Assembly (NCBI GenBank): GCA_008931825.1
Contig: QXVZ01020950.1
Location: 1 to 22,843, forward strand
DNA length: 22,843 nucleotides
DNA from: Phallusia fumigata
Taxonomy: Eukaryota > Chordata > Ascidiacea > Phlebobranchia > Ascidiidae
Reading direction: 5' to 3'
This document shows, piece by piece, positions 1-9,239 of the stretch. How positions within the stretch are numbered: the first letter of the stretch is position 1; every line of letters begins with the position of its first letter. The notes beneath the pieces are model-generated. The model saw only the letters and a program-made list of their open reading frames with translations, was not told the origin of the DNA and did not search any database. Made by a program: the position numbers and the translations under genes.

Positions 1-1178
1 ATCTGCAACAAAACTAACAACAGAATTCAAGTTCAAGCAAATAAGCCTAATATTATATGTATGTTCTCATATGCATTCATGTGTTTAATCGTTAATAAGT
101 TGATGTGGACACTTGTACCCAATGCTAACAACCGAATAGTTAACAGAACACACGTGACATGCAAATAGTAAGTGCAACATGCAAAACATAACGAAAAATC
201 CGGGCTCACTATTCGGTGCAGCAACAGGGAAGTGTTCACAAAATTTTCAAGTTTATATCGATGTATATTTTAACATTGTGCTGATTTGGCTTAATTTGGT
301 TTGCGTTGTATTCTGCCTAGATCTATTTTAATTTCACGCGACTTAAGGCACTTACATTGAGCAGTTGGTTCTTGTAGACACGTTGACTTGTATCTCTCTT
401 ACGCTGTTATGAACTGATGTTGAAATTCGTGTGGTGTTGGAAACTGATTCGGACAAAAATCTGCAACAAAAAACATTACGATTCGTTGTACATTGTACTA
501 TTTATAATTGGTTAGAATGGAATATAGTTTTCAGCATATTTGACGCTCAGTTCACTGACACTTCTAACCTCACACAATATAACGGCCTGCCTCACATAAA
601 CTAAGTTGTCAGTGAACTACGAGTCGTCAATTATGCAGTTTGGTAACAAAGTCAACCAAGCAAAACGTTACAGCAACATTCGTAGTTATAAGCTACTAAT
701 GTATTAACAGTCACTTGAGGTAATCTCAAACCACTCTTCTATCCTGGTTCTCTTCAACTCCAATACACAAGAACTCTTTCTTTCTTTATCTTCTGCGAAA
801 TAAAACCAGGTGAAGTACAAAGAATTCAGCGTCTAATATAATATAGTTTAAAAATATATGTTAACATGCGAAGACAGGATAAGTGCACGTTATACTGTCT
901 TCCCATGCTCGTCCTAAAGTCTAACACAGCGTAATAGAGTGTCTTTGCATTTAAAATTTACTTGCCTCTTTTACGCTGGATTTCTTTAACCAAGTTTCTT
1001 CAGTTGATATTTCCGGGCGGCGGTCGAGCAGTCAGCGGATGATACCCCAGCATTGATCAAAAGCCAGACGAGGACCTGAAATAAAAAGATCCAACAGCAG
1101 TACGGGGCATTTCAAATTTGTCTAAACTAATTACGATGCAGAAGCAAAATTGTCAGATTAAGCTGCCAATTAAACACT
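1..1178. other. No gene recognised; AT-rich DNA
   Basis: No open frame here has convincing protein character, splice context or a known motif. The only structure I can support is the inverted repeat at 534-636, listed separately. The ORFs present are short and of random composition. Confidence 0.5.
534..636. repeat. Imperfect inverted repeat (hairpin/MITE-like)
   Basis: The left arm 534-563 (GCATATTTGACGCTCAGTTC...) is repeated in reverse complement at 603-636, with a few small indels. The spacer is about 40 bases, rich in C and A. The arms share GCATA, TTGACG and AGTTCACTGACA. The size (about 103 bp) and the structure suggest a foldback element or a small MITE. No target-site duplication is obvious. 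Confidence 0.55.
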
Positions 1179-1234
1179 GGTATCGGTCCAGAAGCAAACC
1201 AGTGTGCACCCCAGTTTGCTTCTGTATCGATACC
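1179..1234. repeat. Compact near-perfect hairpin
   Basis: GGTATCG (1179-1185) pairs with CGATACC (1228-1234), and CAGAAGCAAAC (1189-1199) pairs exactly with GTTTGCTTCTG (1214-1224). A symmetrical 3-by-3 internal loop separates the two stems, and the terminal loop is 14 bases. That gives 18 paired bases in a 56-base foldback. It could be a short inverted repeat, a structured RNA or a miRNA-like hairpin. It is shorter than a usual pre-miRNA and pairing does not extend into the flanks. Confidence 0.5.
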
Positions 1235-1395
1235 CAACAAATTAATTTACAACAAAAACGTTACCTGATTATTTTCAGCTTGTCCGTGGTCTTTGGACCT
1301 TCCTCATCAGAACGCTACCTACCCTTGGCACGAGTTACGAAAGAAGAATGAGATACCGCCACGCCAACGCAGCATGGATTCATTTTTTCCTTTTT

Positions 1396-1680
1396 TCAAC
1401 CAATCAGGACGCTGGCTTTTGAAACGTCAAAGGAGCGCTCTTCATTCGTCCAATGGCTGACTTGATTGCACCAATTAGTGAGCTGCATCTGGAGCGTGTT
1501 GATTAGGTGCGAGAGGCAAGGCGCTCGAATTCTTAGCGGTCCAATGATGTGACGTGGTGTGATTTGATTGGTGCTTGTGACATCACGGTACTTGCCGGAA
1601 GCTGGAGGAGGTCTTTTAGATTGCTGAGACGACACGTGTTTTTTTGAAAAAAATTGGACCGCCATTTCCATTTTTATCAT
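1396..1680. promoter_or_regulatory. CCAAT-box cluster, probable TATA-less promoter
   Basis: Six CCAAT/ATTGG pentamers occur in 260 bases: 1400-1404, 1450-1454, 1471-1475 and 1541-1545 on plus, with 1567-1571 and 1653-1657 inverted. The same stretch has a CRE half-site TGACGT (1550-1555), the CRE-like TGACATCA (1578-1585), an E-box CACGTG (1633-1638) and a YY1-like CCGCCATTT just after the last ATTGG. It is visibly richer in G and C than its flanks. Clustered NF-Y, CRE and YY1 sites are typical of broad housekeeping-type, often bidirectional, promoters. The gene or genes driven were not identified. On the minus strand an open frame runs through the same DNA, which I take to be fortuitous. Confidence 0.5.
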
Positions 1681-1684
1681 GTAA

Positions 1685-2780
1685 TAAAGTCAAAATTGAA
1701 TGCGTTCGAAGCTCATAGGTTGTAATAACCTTACATTTAATATTAGCTACAAAGTCATTTAAATAAATATGGCAACGAAAGCTCAATAACATGCACGAAA
1801 CATATTCGTTTGTAACAAACTGTGATAATGTGCCTTACCTTGCAACAAACTGCAGATTCTTGAATAGACATGAACGAATATTTCGTCGTTTAATCAGAAA
1901 CTATCACATTTCTGTTCATTCGTACACGACTTTCCTTTGCAGACCAACTCTGATAAAATGCTTACCATCCGTATCGACGTAGAGGTTGCGTTGCAGCCGA
2001 GTTCACAATGTTTTTGACGCATAAGTTATTTGTACCACAAATATCTCACATTTTGCCTGCCTCCAAATATTGTAGAGCATTTCGCGTTGCAATTTACGGC
2101 ACAGCATTACTAGAACAAAACTCGTAAACCATAAATCTCGGAAAGTTTCTCTTCTTGGCTAAAATGCATCTTTAATGAAGATTTGCGTCTGTATTTATTA
2201 TTTGAAGATTCAATGACGGTAAATACGATTTCTAATGGAAATCGTTTACTACACAAACGAATAAAAATGGCATGAAATGTACAAATTAATCAAATGTCGT
2301 TGCGGTTGCTTCCCTCCTGCCAGCTTCGCTTTGTGACACAAAATCATCAGAACAGGAACATCTGTTTCACAGCAACACATGTTTCACCTTATCTGAGAAC
2401 TTAAGACTCGCCAGATTCACATCCAATCACCTTAAAACAAAATATTATGGATAATTCAGCAAAATAATGAGCGAAAAACGTGTAGAATTAAAATGAAGAG
2501 TCACAACCAAATGCATTCTTGCACCGAACCGTACAACCCATATATAACTGCACAGACTGACTGAAGTTCACAATACTTTACACAGAAAGACAAAATACAT
2601 TGTAATGTTTTAAACTCAATTTTAATTGAAAGTCATTTGTATAACCAAAGCCTAATATCTTCCCAGGAAACAATACAGTAAGTTTACACAAAAAACTCTA
2701 TGTCAAAAAGGACCAGCAATTTGTTCACAAAACATTTGCCTATTTAGAGGTTTGTAAATATTTAAACCCTATCTGGTGTC
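1685..2780. other. No gene recognised; AT-rich DNA
   Basis: There is only a small hairpin near 2226-2246 (ACGATTTC...GAAATCGT) and scattered AT-rich runs. The stretch from 2200 to 2780 could be 3' untranslated sequence of the minus-strand exon that ends at 2783. TTTAAT near 2620 and TTTATT near 2195 would read as ATTAAA and AATAAA on the minus strand. None of this is conclusive. Confidence 0.4.
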
Positions 2781-2782
2781 AT

Positions 2783-2880
2783 TCAATTGTCCATAGAACA
2801 CAGCTTACATGAAAATATGTAATTTGTTGTTATTTCAGCCAACATCTCCATTGACTTGAATTCTTCCTCAGTGGTTAAAC
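2783..2880 (-). CDS. Candidate terminal exon of an unrecognised minus-strand gene
   Basis: Reading the minus strand, a strong acceptor (a T-rich tract, then TTCTATTCAG) lies just before 2880. It is followed by an open stretch of about 32 codons reading GLTTEEEFKSMEMLAEITTN and onward, to a stop at 2783-2785. The acidic, helix-like composition differs from the surrounding low-complexity DNA. The intron phase would be 1 (one base carried in). An in-frame GTAAGC near the end could instead be a donor. The family is unknown. It could be the last exon of the same transcript as 8584-8958, but those phases do not join directly, so at least one more exon would be needed between them. Confidence 0.35.
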
Positions 2881-3410
2881 CTGAATAGAAAAAACAGTTA
2901 AATGGGTTGTAGGGTTTGGGGTTGTTTACTATGAGCCTATTGCCTAATGTGTTCCTACTTGACAATCGGACAATACATTTTGGTTAGTATTGTTTATTAG
3001 ATGATCACAGCATGTACGCAAACTTAGCTTAATTAAGGACGAACAAACTAAGCACAAACCTTGTGGTTTCCACATGAAAACCACATTATGACATGGGATT
3101 GGATTCGAGCATTACACCACAATAATATTCAAGGCAAATACATTACAGGGTGGCTTTCACCATGTTGTCATTTAACATACATGAAGTCGAAGTAAAGGTT
3201 TTGATGTATTCACCAAATTAATTTAAAGTTCCCAAATTACCTAAACTTTGTTACAAATTCATCTATGATGCCACAAGTTTTAGTAGCAGATATCTTTTAA
3301 TTTGTTTAAATCAAAAAAGATTAGGTTATCATAACAAACTGTTCCACAAATCAAACAACAAACCACAATCGTCCAACTTAAGCGACCACTAGAGTGGGCT
3401 GCAGGGAAAC

Positions 3411-5041
3411 CGTTTGGGTTTTTATGCTTGTGCATTCCCATGACTCAAACTTCCATCTGTTCAAATTTCAACCAGCTGGGAAAAGTGCTGTATGATCTAC
3501 TTCAGAGGTCGGCAAAACCCCTGGATCCACATGCAGCTTTTTCATCTCTATATCAAGTTCAATTTTGCTCAGTTAGGAGTAGAACTATCAACAAATGCTG
3601 GTTACATCACTGACCGAAAACTTCCTTTGTATCAGCTGAGCTGTGGTTTGCAGTTGTGCTATTTCTTAACCTACCAACCGCACAAGTCCATTAAAATCAA
3701 AAGTATTTCATGACCACTCCTAAACAAGTTTATCCACATTTACAAACAATTATATTTGTAGTGTCCATTACCAGAGTGACCAGCTTGGACATATGTTATG
3801 AAGTCCCAAATTCATGCAATTGTTTACAAACTTTTAACAGCTTTTCATATTTGAGCAAAAACTCCAACCAACTCACAAATGTTTTATCCTACCCTACATA
3901 TTTTAGCCGGCCAAACTCACTACATTAAACTTTCATATCTGATGGAGTTTAGAAACATGGATAGAAGAAGTTCTCCATGAAATAGCGAACTGAGAAAGCC
4001 ACAATACTTCAACAAACACTAGATCGATATATAACAGAAGAATAAGCAAACAAACATGCATTTGCATTTTTTTGCTAATAAACTAGATTTGCATTTTCCA
4101 TAAATGCAATCTTAAGTAAGAGGGAATGGAAACAAACAAATTTTCCTGCTTTTTATAAATAACAAATGAATAAGTATCTATAAGTCCTAACGAAAGACTG
4201 GTCAGGAGACAAAAATCGTATGACATAAAAAATAGATGAACTGAAAACAAAACATTAGAAGATGGCAAACCAATATCTACCAACTAATTCACCACAACTG
4301 TTATTTATTTAATTGCAAACAAAATCTCAGTTTCAACTATAACATCAGCAAAGGTAGTTGAACAGCAGTTGATGTGACAATGAATGACATCATCATGTTT
4401 ACTTGGTGACACTTGTCAGACTAACGCTGGCAGTGTGACATTGAGGCACAATCTGCTGCCTATTAAGGTATTTAACCACTAGATGGGGCTAGCAGGGCCA
4501 ATACCCAGACTTAGTGACAGATGAACCACAATCAAACAATTCACTGTCTAATAATTTTTTACCTTATTTTGACATTGTTTAATAGTTTGACCACTGAAGG
4601 AGGCTAATAGGCCAACCATCAGGACCGGAGCGTCAAACAATCCAGCTCCAAAACAATCCAACATTCAAGATTTGACCCATTGCAGGGCAGGTGGGGGTAA
4701 CTTTCAGGGTAATAAGTTCTAACAAAACTGATGATCTTGCACAACTGTGACTATATCTGCCAACTGTGAAAGTTTCACCCAGATTCTTCAAATATTACAT
4801 GACAAAACAGCATGGACAAGCTGCAGATGAGAATAAAAAGTAAAACAAAATAATGCCAATGGTCGAATGGGTGACAAGTAGCTCAGAAAATAACAACAAC
4901 AATGCCCTGCTATAATATTAGGAAAACAAAATTATTAAATGCATAGTGTTTGACTCAAAACAGACTACTAAGTTGTAAAATATACAATGTACCTCGTTTA
5001 GTGTATGTTTAAAGCCATGGTTGTTAATACACAAACATTTT
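3411..5041. repeat. Duplicated block, copy A
   Basis: Parts of this block recur in the same orientation in 6868-8574. By eye, 3411-3545 matches 6868-7010 (and 5861-6010), 4229-4470 matches 7382-7620, and 4554-5041 matches 8144-8574, each at roughly 85-90% identity. Copy A carries 3550-4228 without a counterpart in B. The short motif CAGAGGTCGGCAAA at 3503-3516, followed by a GGATCCACATGCAGCTTT-like run, resembles the terminus of a hAT-type element. Similarity between copies extends on both sides of it, so an older insertion was copied along with its flanks. No credible protein is encoded. The block may lie in an intron of a minus-strand gene. Confidence 0.65.
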
Positions 5042-5254
5042 CAAACAAATGGTTGGAATGTACCTAAACAAGCACGTTTACCTTCATTCAAAGCTGTAGT
5101 ACTCCAGCTCCCAAAAAACACTGTTTCACCAGAGGTTGCTAGAAACTTTATGATGTGTCAGATGTTTGCCAACCCTGTGACAAGATTTGCAAAACAAAAT
5201 GAAGAAACACACAATAGCTTCTCGGACAGAGAGTGAAGCTGATTTAAGGGGTGG

Positions 5255-5500
5255 TACTAAACACCGCATGGTACCACATGAGACCGCATGTTACTGCATA
5301 TGTAAGTATATAAGACCTCATGGGATGTATCTGGGGTATGAGAACTCATTGTGTATGTGAGAACCCGTGGAAGGATATGAAGCTCCATGGGTGTATACAA
5401 GGCCTAACAGAACAAAATGAGACCCCAAGCGAGGGAATACTACCTCATTCAAGGATATGAGACCCCATGGGAGTGTACGAGACCCTGTGTGGTACCAAGA
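5255..5500. repeat. Degenerate minisatellite-like repeat, unit about 24 bp
   Basis: Variants of the phrase TATGAGACCCCATGGGRTGT recur throughout. Examples are CATGAGACCGCATG near 5277, TATAAGACCTCATGGGATG near 5308, GTATGAGAACTCATTGTGT near 5336, GATATGAAGCTCCATGGG near 5374 and GATATGAGACCCCATGGGAG near 5455. The spacing is irregular, so the array is old or made of a compound unit. The ORFs crossing it on both strands are by-products of the repeat. Confidence 0.55.
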
Positions 5501-5513
5501 CTGAATAAAGGTG

Positions 5514-6032
5514 GTAACAGTCAGACATTCTTTGATGTTATGGATAAAACCTGTGGGAAACTCATTCAATTTACCAAGCGTCCACCTCTTTGTCATATTC
5601 TTAGCGAACTCAGTAAACTATGTCATGGCTTGCTCACAGCATTAGGCTAAAATGATGACATCAATGACAAAATAAATTCCTACCCTGTCATGATTGTATG
5701 TTAGGTGGTTCATGCGCAGACATTATACTTCGATGATGTTGTTTCCTGTATCTACATGCACGTTTGGTACACTCTCCTTATTGTTTGTGCTGTTTTGCCT
5801 CAAACCCAACAACAGATTTATAAAATTTACAATGCAAATCACAAAATGGGTCGCATGTAACCATTTGGGTTTTTATGCTTGTGCATCCCCATGACTCAAA
5901 CTTCCAACCGTTCAAGTTTCAATCAGCTGGGAAAAGTGCTACATGATCTACTTCAGAGGTCGGCAAAACCCTTGGATCCACATGTAGCTCATCTCTCTAT
6001 CTGGCTCCTGTGACTCAAAGAAACAACAATGT
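5514..6032. repeat. 0.5-kb direct repeat, first copy
   Basis: This stretch is about 90% identical to 6523-7043 in the same orientation, over the whole length from the shared AGTCAGACATTCTTTGATG start to the shared AAAGAAACAACAAT end. It contains the hAT-like terminus CAGAGGTCGGCAAA at 5954-5967. Its right third also matches 3411-3545. Short open frames in it are interrupted by stops that both copies share, so I do not call a protein. Confidence 0.7.
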
Positions 6033-6522
6033 GATTGATAGCGAAATGACTTACTTTGTAGTAGTTTATGTTACAACTAATAATTAACTAAACCAACATT
6101 AAAACTATCAAAACATAGCAGAATAGCAGTTTTGTAGGCAAGTATCAACAAACTAAAGGGGTGGCTTTCACCATTTGCCATTCCACACACTATAATACAT
6201 TTTGAAAAGGATGCATTTTAATTACATTTTTTATTTGGTCCCATAGTTACCTAAGCTTTATTATGACATGATTGTTTCTAAAGGCAGAAGTTACTTTCAT
6301 GTCTGTTGCAGGGTTTTTATTTTTATAGCAATCTGAGAAGACAGAATAAAACCTTCACCATTTTTGTAAATATTTCAACAATTCCACAAATCTAATTCTG
6401 GGGTCAGTGCACACCTGATACTGGCTTCCATTCTATCAAAACAGTTTGTCTCGTCTCATATGTTTGTCAAGTTTATCGACAAACAGACAAGTTAATATGG
6501 TAATCCAAAAGTCACTACTTTG

Positions 6523-7043
6523 TAATAGTCAGACATTCTTTGATGTTATGGATAAAACCTGCGGGAAACTAATTCAATTTACCAAGCGTCCACCTCTTTC
6601 ACATATTCATAGTGAAGTCAGCAAACTATGTCGTGGCTTGCTCATAGCATTAGGCTAAAATGATGACATCAATGCCAAAATAGATTCCTACCCTGTCATG
6701 ATTGTATGTTAGGTGGTTCAGGCGCAGACATTATATTTCGATGATGTTGTTTCCTGTATCTACATGCGCCAAATGGTACACTCTCCTTATTGTTTGTGCT
6801 GTTTTGCCTCAAACCCAACAACAGATTTGTAAAATTTACAATGCAAATCACAAAATGGGTCGCATGCAACCATTTGGGTTTTCCTGCTTGTGCATCCCCA
6901 TGACTCAAACTTCCATCTGTTCTAGTTTCAATCAGCTGGGAAAAGTGCTGCATGATCTACTTCAGTGGTCGGCAAATCGCCTGGATCCACATGTAGCTCT
7001 TTTATCTCTCTATCTGACTCCTGTGACTTAAAGAAACAACAAT
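6523..7043. repeat. 0.5-kb direct repeat, second copy
   Basis: This is the second copy of the repeat at 5514-6032. The two are separated by about 490 bases of unrelated DNA that includes a region weakly similar to 3143-3200 (GTGGCTTTCACCAT at 6163). The hAT-like terminus here reads CAGTGGTCGGCAAA (6963-6976). The 109-codon plus-strand frame across 6702-7031 and the 85-codon minus frame are not supported: the sister copy breaks them. Confidence 0.7.
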
Positions 7044-7050
7044 ACAACTA

Positions 7051-7381
7051 TTTTTAAAACTTTTTACCACACATAGGCTACAACTGGTTTGTCCTGCATC
7101 ACCTGTCCTGTCAGGAACGATAAGCAGTAGGCTATGTGCCCATACATTGTCATTGAAACGTCACAGTAATTATTGTCATCAACAATGAAATTCTAGCAGG
7201 TTGTGGTGGTGACATGCTGAAGTTGCAAAGCCAGCCGTCTCATGGAGCAAAACTGAATGCAAATAAATGATATACGGCAATTTGATTGATGTTTATGGTT
7301 AGAAAAGAATGGTTGGTCGGGTTGCAACATATTTTAAATCATTATAGGGGGTCACCAGCCATGAAAAGTTGGGAACCACTG
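7051..7381 (-). mobile_element. Truncated hAT-type non-autonomous element
   Basis: The sequence is the reverse complement of the left three quarters of the element at 18714-19162. Shared landmarks are TAGGCTACAACTGGTT, TCAGGAACGATAAGCAGTAGG, AATTATTGTCATCAACAATGAAA and the terminus GTTGGGAACCACTG, which ends at 7381. The other terminus (GGGGTCGCGACCCC side) is missing, and the match stops near 7051. The right end abuts sequence homologous to 4229 onward in copy A, so it marks a real insertion point. No transposase is encoded. Confidence 0.75.
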
Positions 7382-8574
7382 AAATAGACAAACTGAAAAC
7401 AAAACATCACAAGATGGCAAACCGATATCTACCCACTAATCACCACATCTGCTATTTACTGAATGGACCAAAATCTCAGTTTCAACCATAAGATCAGCAA
7501 AGGTAGTTGAACAGCAGTTGATGTGACAATGAATGACAACAACATGTTTACTTGCACTGTCAGATCAACGCAGTGTGACATCAAGGATCAGTTACCACAC
7601 TAGGGCTTATATTAATAATTTGAAACTTCAGTGACCCTTCAATGCTAATTAATTACACAATTTAAGGTCACACATTAAAGAAAAATTACAACAAAATCTG
7701 TTTAAAAAAACGTGTTTGAGGCAAAACCATAATAAAAGTCACTACTCTACACACCATGATGCGCATAGCAGCCAGCAACTATAAATCTACCCACAATGAG
7801 GTTAAAAGTTAACATCACTTCAACCAACCTTTGGAAAAAATGCATAGCTCACTTTTGTCTGCAGGAAATATTTTACAACAGTGCAAATACAAAAATTGCT
7901 ATTTAAATGAAAAATGTCTTGACATTAATTCACAACATCGCGGCTTTAGGAATCTGCACAATGACTATCACTTGGGTAACAAAAGAGAAAATCATTAGAA
8001 CAACCAGTACCACTATATAATAATTATTTCAATTGCCTGGAAACTCTCGCTCCATGAGTAATAACAATGCCACAGTTCGCTGTCTGTTATAGTATTGACC
8101 CACTTGATTGGGCTAGCAAATTTACCTTATTATTACATTTTTACCTTATTTTGACATTGTTTAATAGTTTGACCACTGAAGGAGGCTAACAGGTCAACCA
8201 TCGGAACCAGAGCATTAAACAGTCCAGCTCCAAAACAATCCAACAATCAAAATTTGACCAACTGCAGGACAGGTGGGGGGTAACTTCCCGGGTAAGTTCT
8301 AACAAAACTGATCACACACCACTGTGACTATATCTGCCAACTGTGAAAGTTTTATCCAAATCCTTCAAACATTAGATGAAAAAAAAGAGTGAAACAAAAT
8401 AATGCCAATGGTCAAGTGGGTGACAAGTAGCACAGAAAACAACAACAACAATGCCCTGCTACAAGATTAGGAAAACAAAATTATGACTCAAAACAGACTA
8501 CAAAGTTGTAAAATACCCCCCGTACCTCTTTTAGTGTATGTTTAAAGCCATGGTTGTTAATACACAAACATTTT
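7382..8574. repeat. Duplicated block, copy B
   Basis: This is the counterpart of 4229-5041. It carries an extra stretch of about 450 bases (roughly 7620-8144) that copy A lacks. Homology with copy A ends abruptly at 8574, nine bases short of the splice donor of the minus-strand exon at 8584-8958. The duplicated DNA therefore probably sits in that gene's first intron. Two short AACAAC runs occur, near 8440 and 4892. No gene is seen. Confidence 0.6.
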
Positions 8575-8583
8575 ACTACTTAC

Positions 8584-8958
8584 TATGGGGTTACTTGTAC
8601 TAGTCTTCAGTGATCCCAATTGAGAGTTTGTTGGTTCCAAACCTGATTCGGGTCTTGTGATCAATGCAATTGCTACATGATTGTTTTTTCGGTTTGACCT
8701 TCTTTGGGAAGAAAAACCCACATAAACCAAGTCCCCAACTTTATGCAGGAGTTGTGGGTTTCGTGCGACATGAACATCTGCGAAACAACTGAAAGCAATG
8801 ACTGTGGAATTGTACAAGGCTTTGTACTCTCTCAAAAATGCTGTGAGGCTAATTAATGCACTAATGTCTTTAGACTTGTGGACCTGAGAAAAAAGAAGAT
8901 CAGTTGAAAATGAAGAAGATGAAAGAATAAAATCGATTTCGCTTGGGCCCTTCACCAT
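8584..8958 (-). CDS. Candidate exon of an unrecognised minus-strand gene
   Basis: A continuous minus-strand frame starts at an ATG at 8958 with a favourable context (CACAATGG). It runs 125 codons to a consensus donor GTAAGT directly after 8584, ending in phase 0. An excellent acceptor (TTTTTTCTCAG) lies in frame just before 8883, so the exon may instead be 8584-8883, exactly 100 codons with phase 0 at both ends. The protein begins MVKGPSEIDF and contains ISLTAFLREYKALYN and KVGDLVYVGFSSQRRSNRK, alternating helical and beta-like stretches with a basic patch. No signal peptide or membrane segment is visible. I do not recognise the family. Upstream lies the oppositely oriented EGF-like exon only 100 bases away, so the two genes are either divergent or overlapping. 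Confidence 0.5.
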
Positions 8959-9057
8959 TGTGGAGAGGGAAAAGCAAAAGGATTCGATTCTTTGCAACAA
9001 GGTAACTCAACATTAGAAGTTTTTTCCTTTGACACCATTTGAATGCGACATTTGCAG

Positions 9058-9163
9058 AATGAACTTGGATGTTCGTATCAGTGTGTACGGACTTCAAGTG
9101 GAGAAAGAAACTGCATCTGTCTGGCAGAATATTGGCTTGATGAGGATGGAATGATTTGCCTTG
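9058..9163 (+). CDS. EGF-like domain exon (LDLR/LRP type), gene assignment open
   Basis: The exon is bounded by acceptor ATTTGCAG (to 9057) and donor GTAAGG (from 9164), with start phase 0 and end phase 1. It encodes 35 residues that match the second half of an LDL-receptor/LRP-type EGF module: GCSYQC, then NCIC, then LDEDGMIC. That is five of the usual six cysteines, so the first must lie in the preceding exon. An ATG 15 bases upstream in frame is inside the acceptor region and is probably not the start. It could be a far 5' exon of the LDLa receptor at 12336-18186, but the phase (1) does not match that gene's phase-2 introns. It may therefore be a remnant or belong to another transcript. 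Confidence 0.6.
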
Positions 9164-9239
9164 GTAAGGGCACGCCTGTATGCCTGCCTAAGTTAAAAGC
9201 TTTTCTGTTTTACATTCAGACATTAACAGAAATGTGGTA

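Noticed and set aside
1118-1351. 77-codon plus-strand ORF
   Set aside because: It runs through the 1179-1234 hairpin, so its repeated residues come from the inverted repeat. No domain or splice evidence.
4476-4500. CTCF-like phrases CCACTAGATGGGGCTAGC (4476) and CCACTAGAGTGGGCTGC (3386)
   Set aside because: Each has mismatches at core positions of the CTCF consensus and lies in repeat-derived DNA. The resemblance is too weak to call.
6702-7031. 109-codon plus-strand ORF
   Set aside because: It lies in the 0.5-kb repeat. The sister copy at 5694-6020 has stops in the same frame, there is no domain signal, and the antisense frame is equally open.
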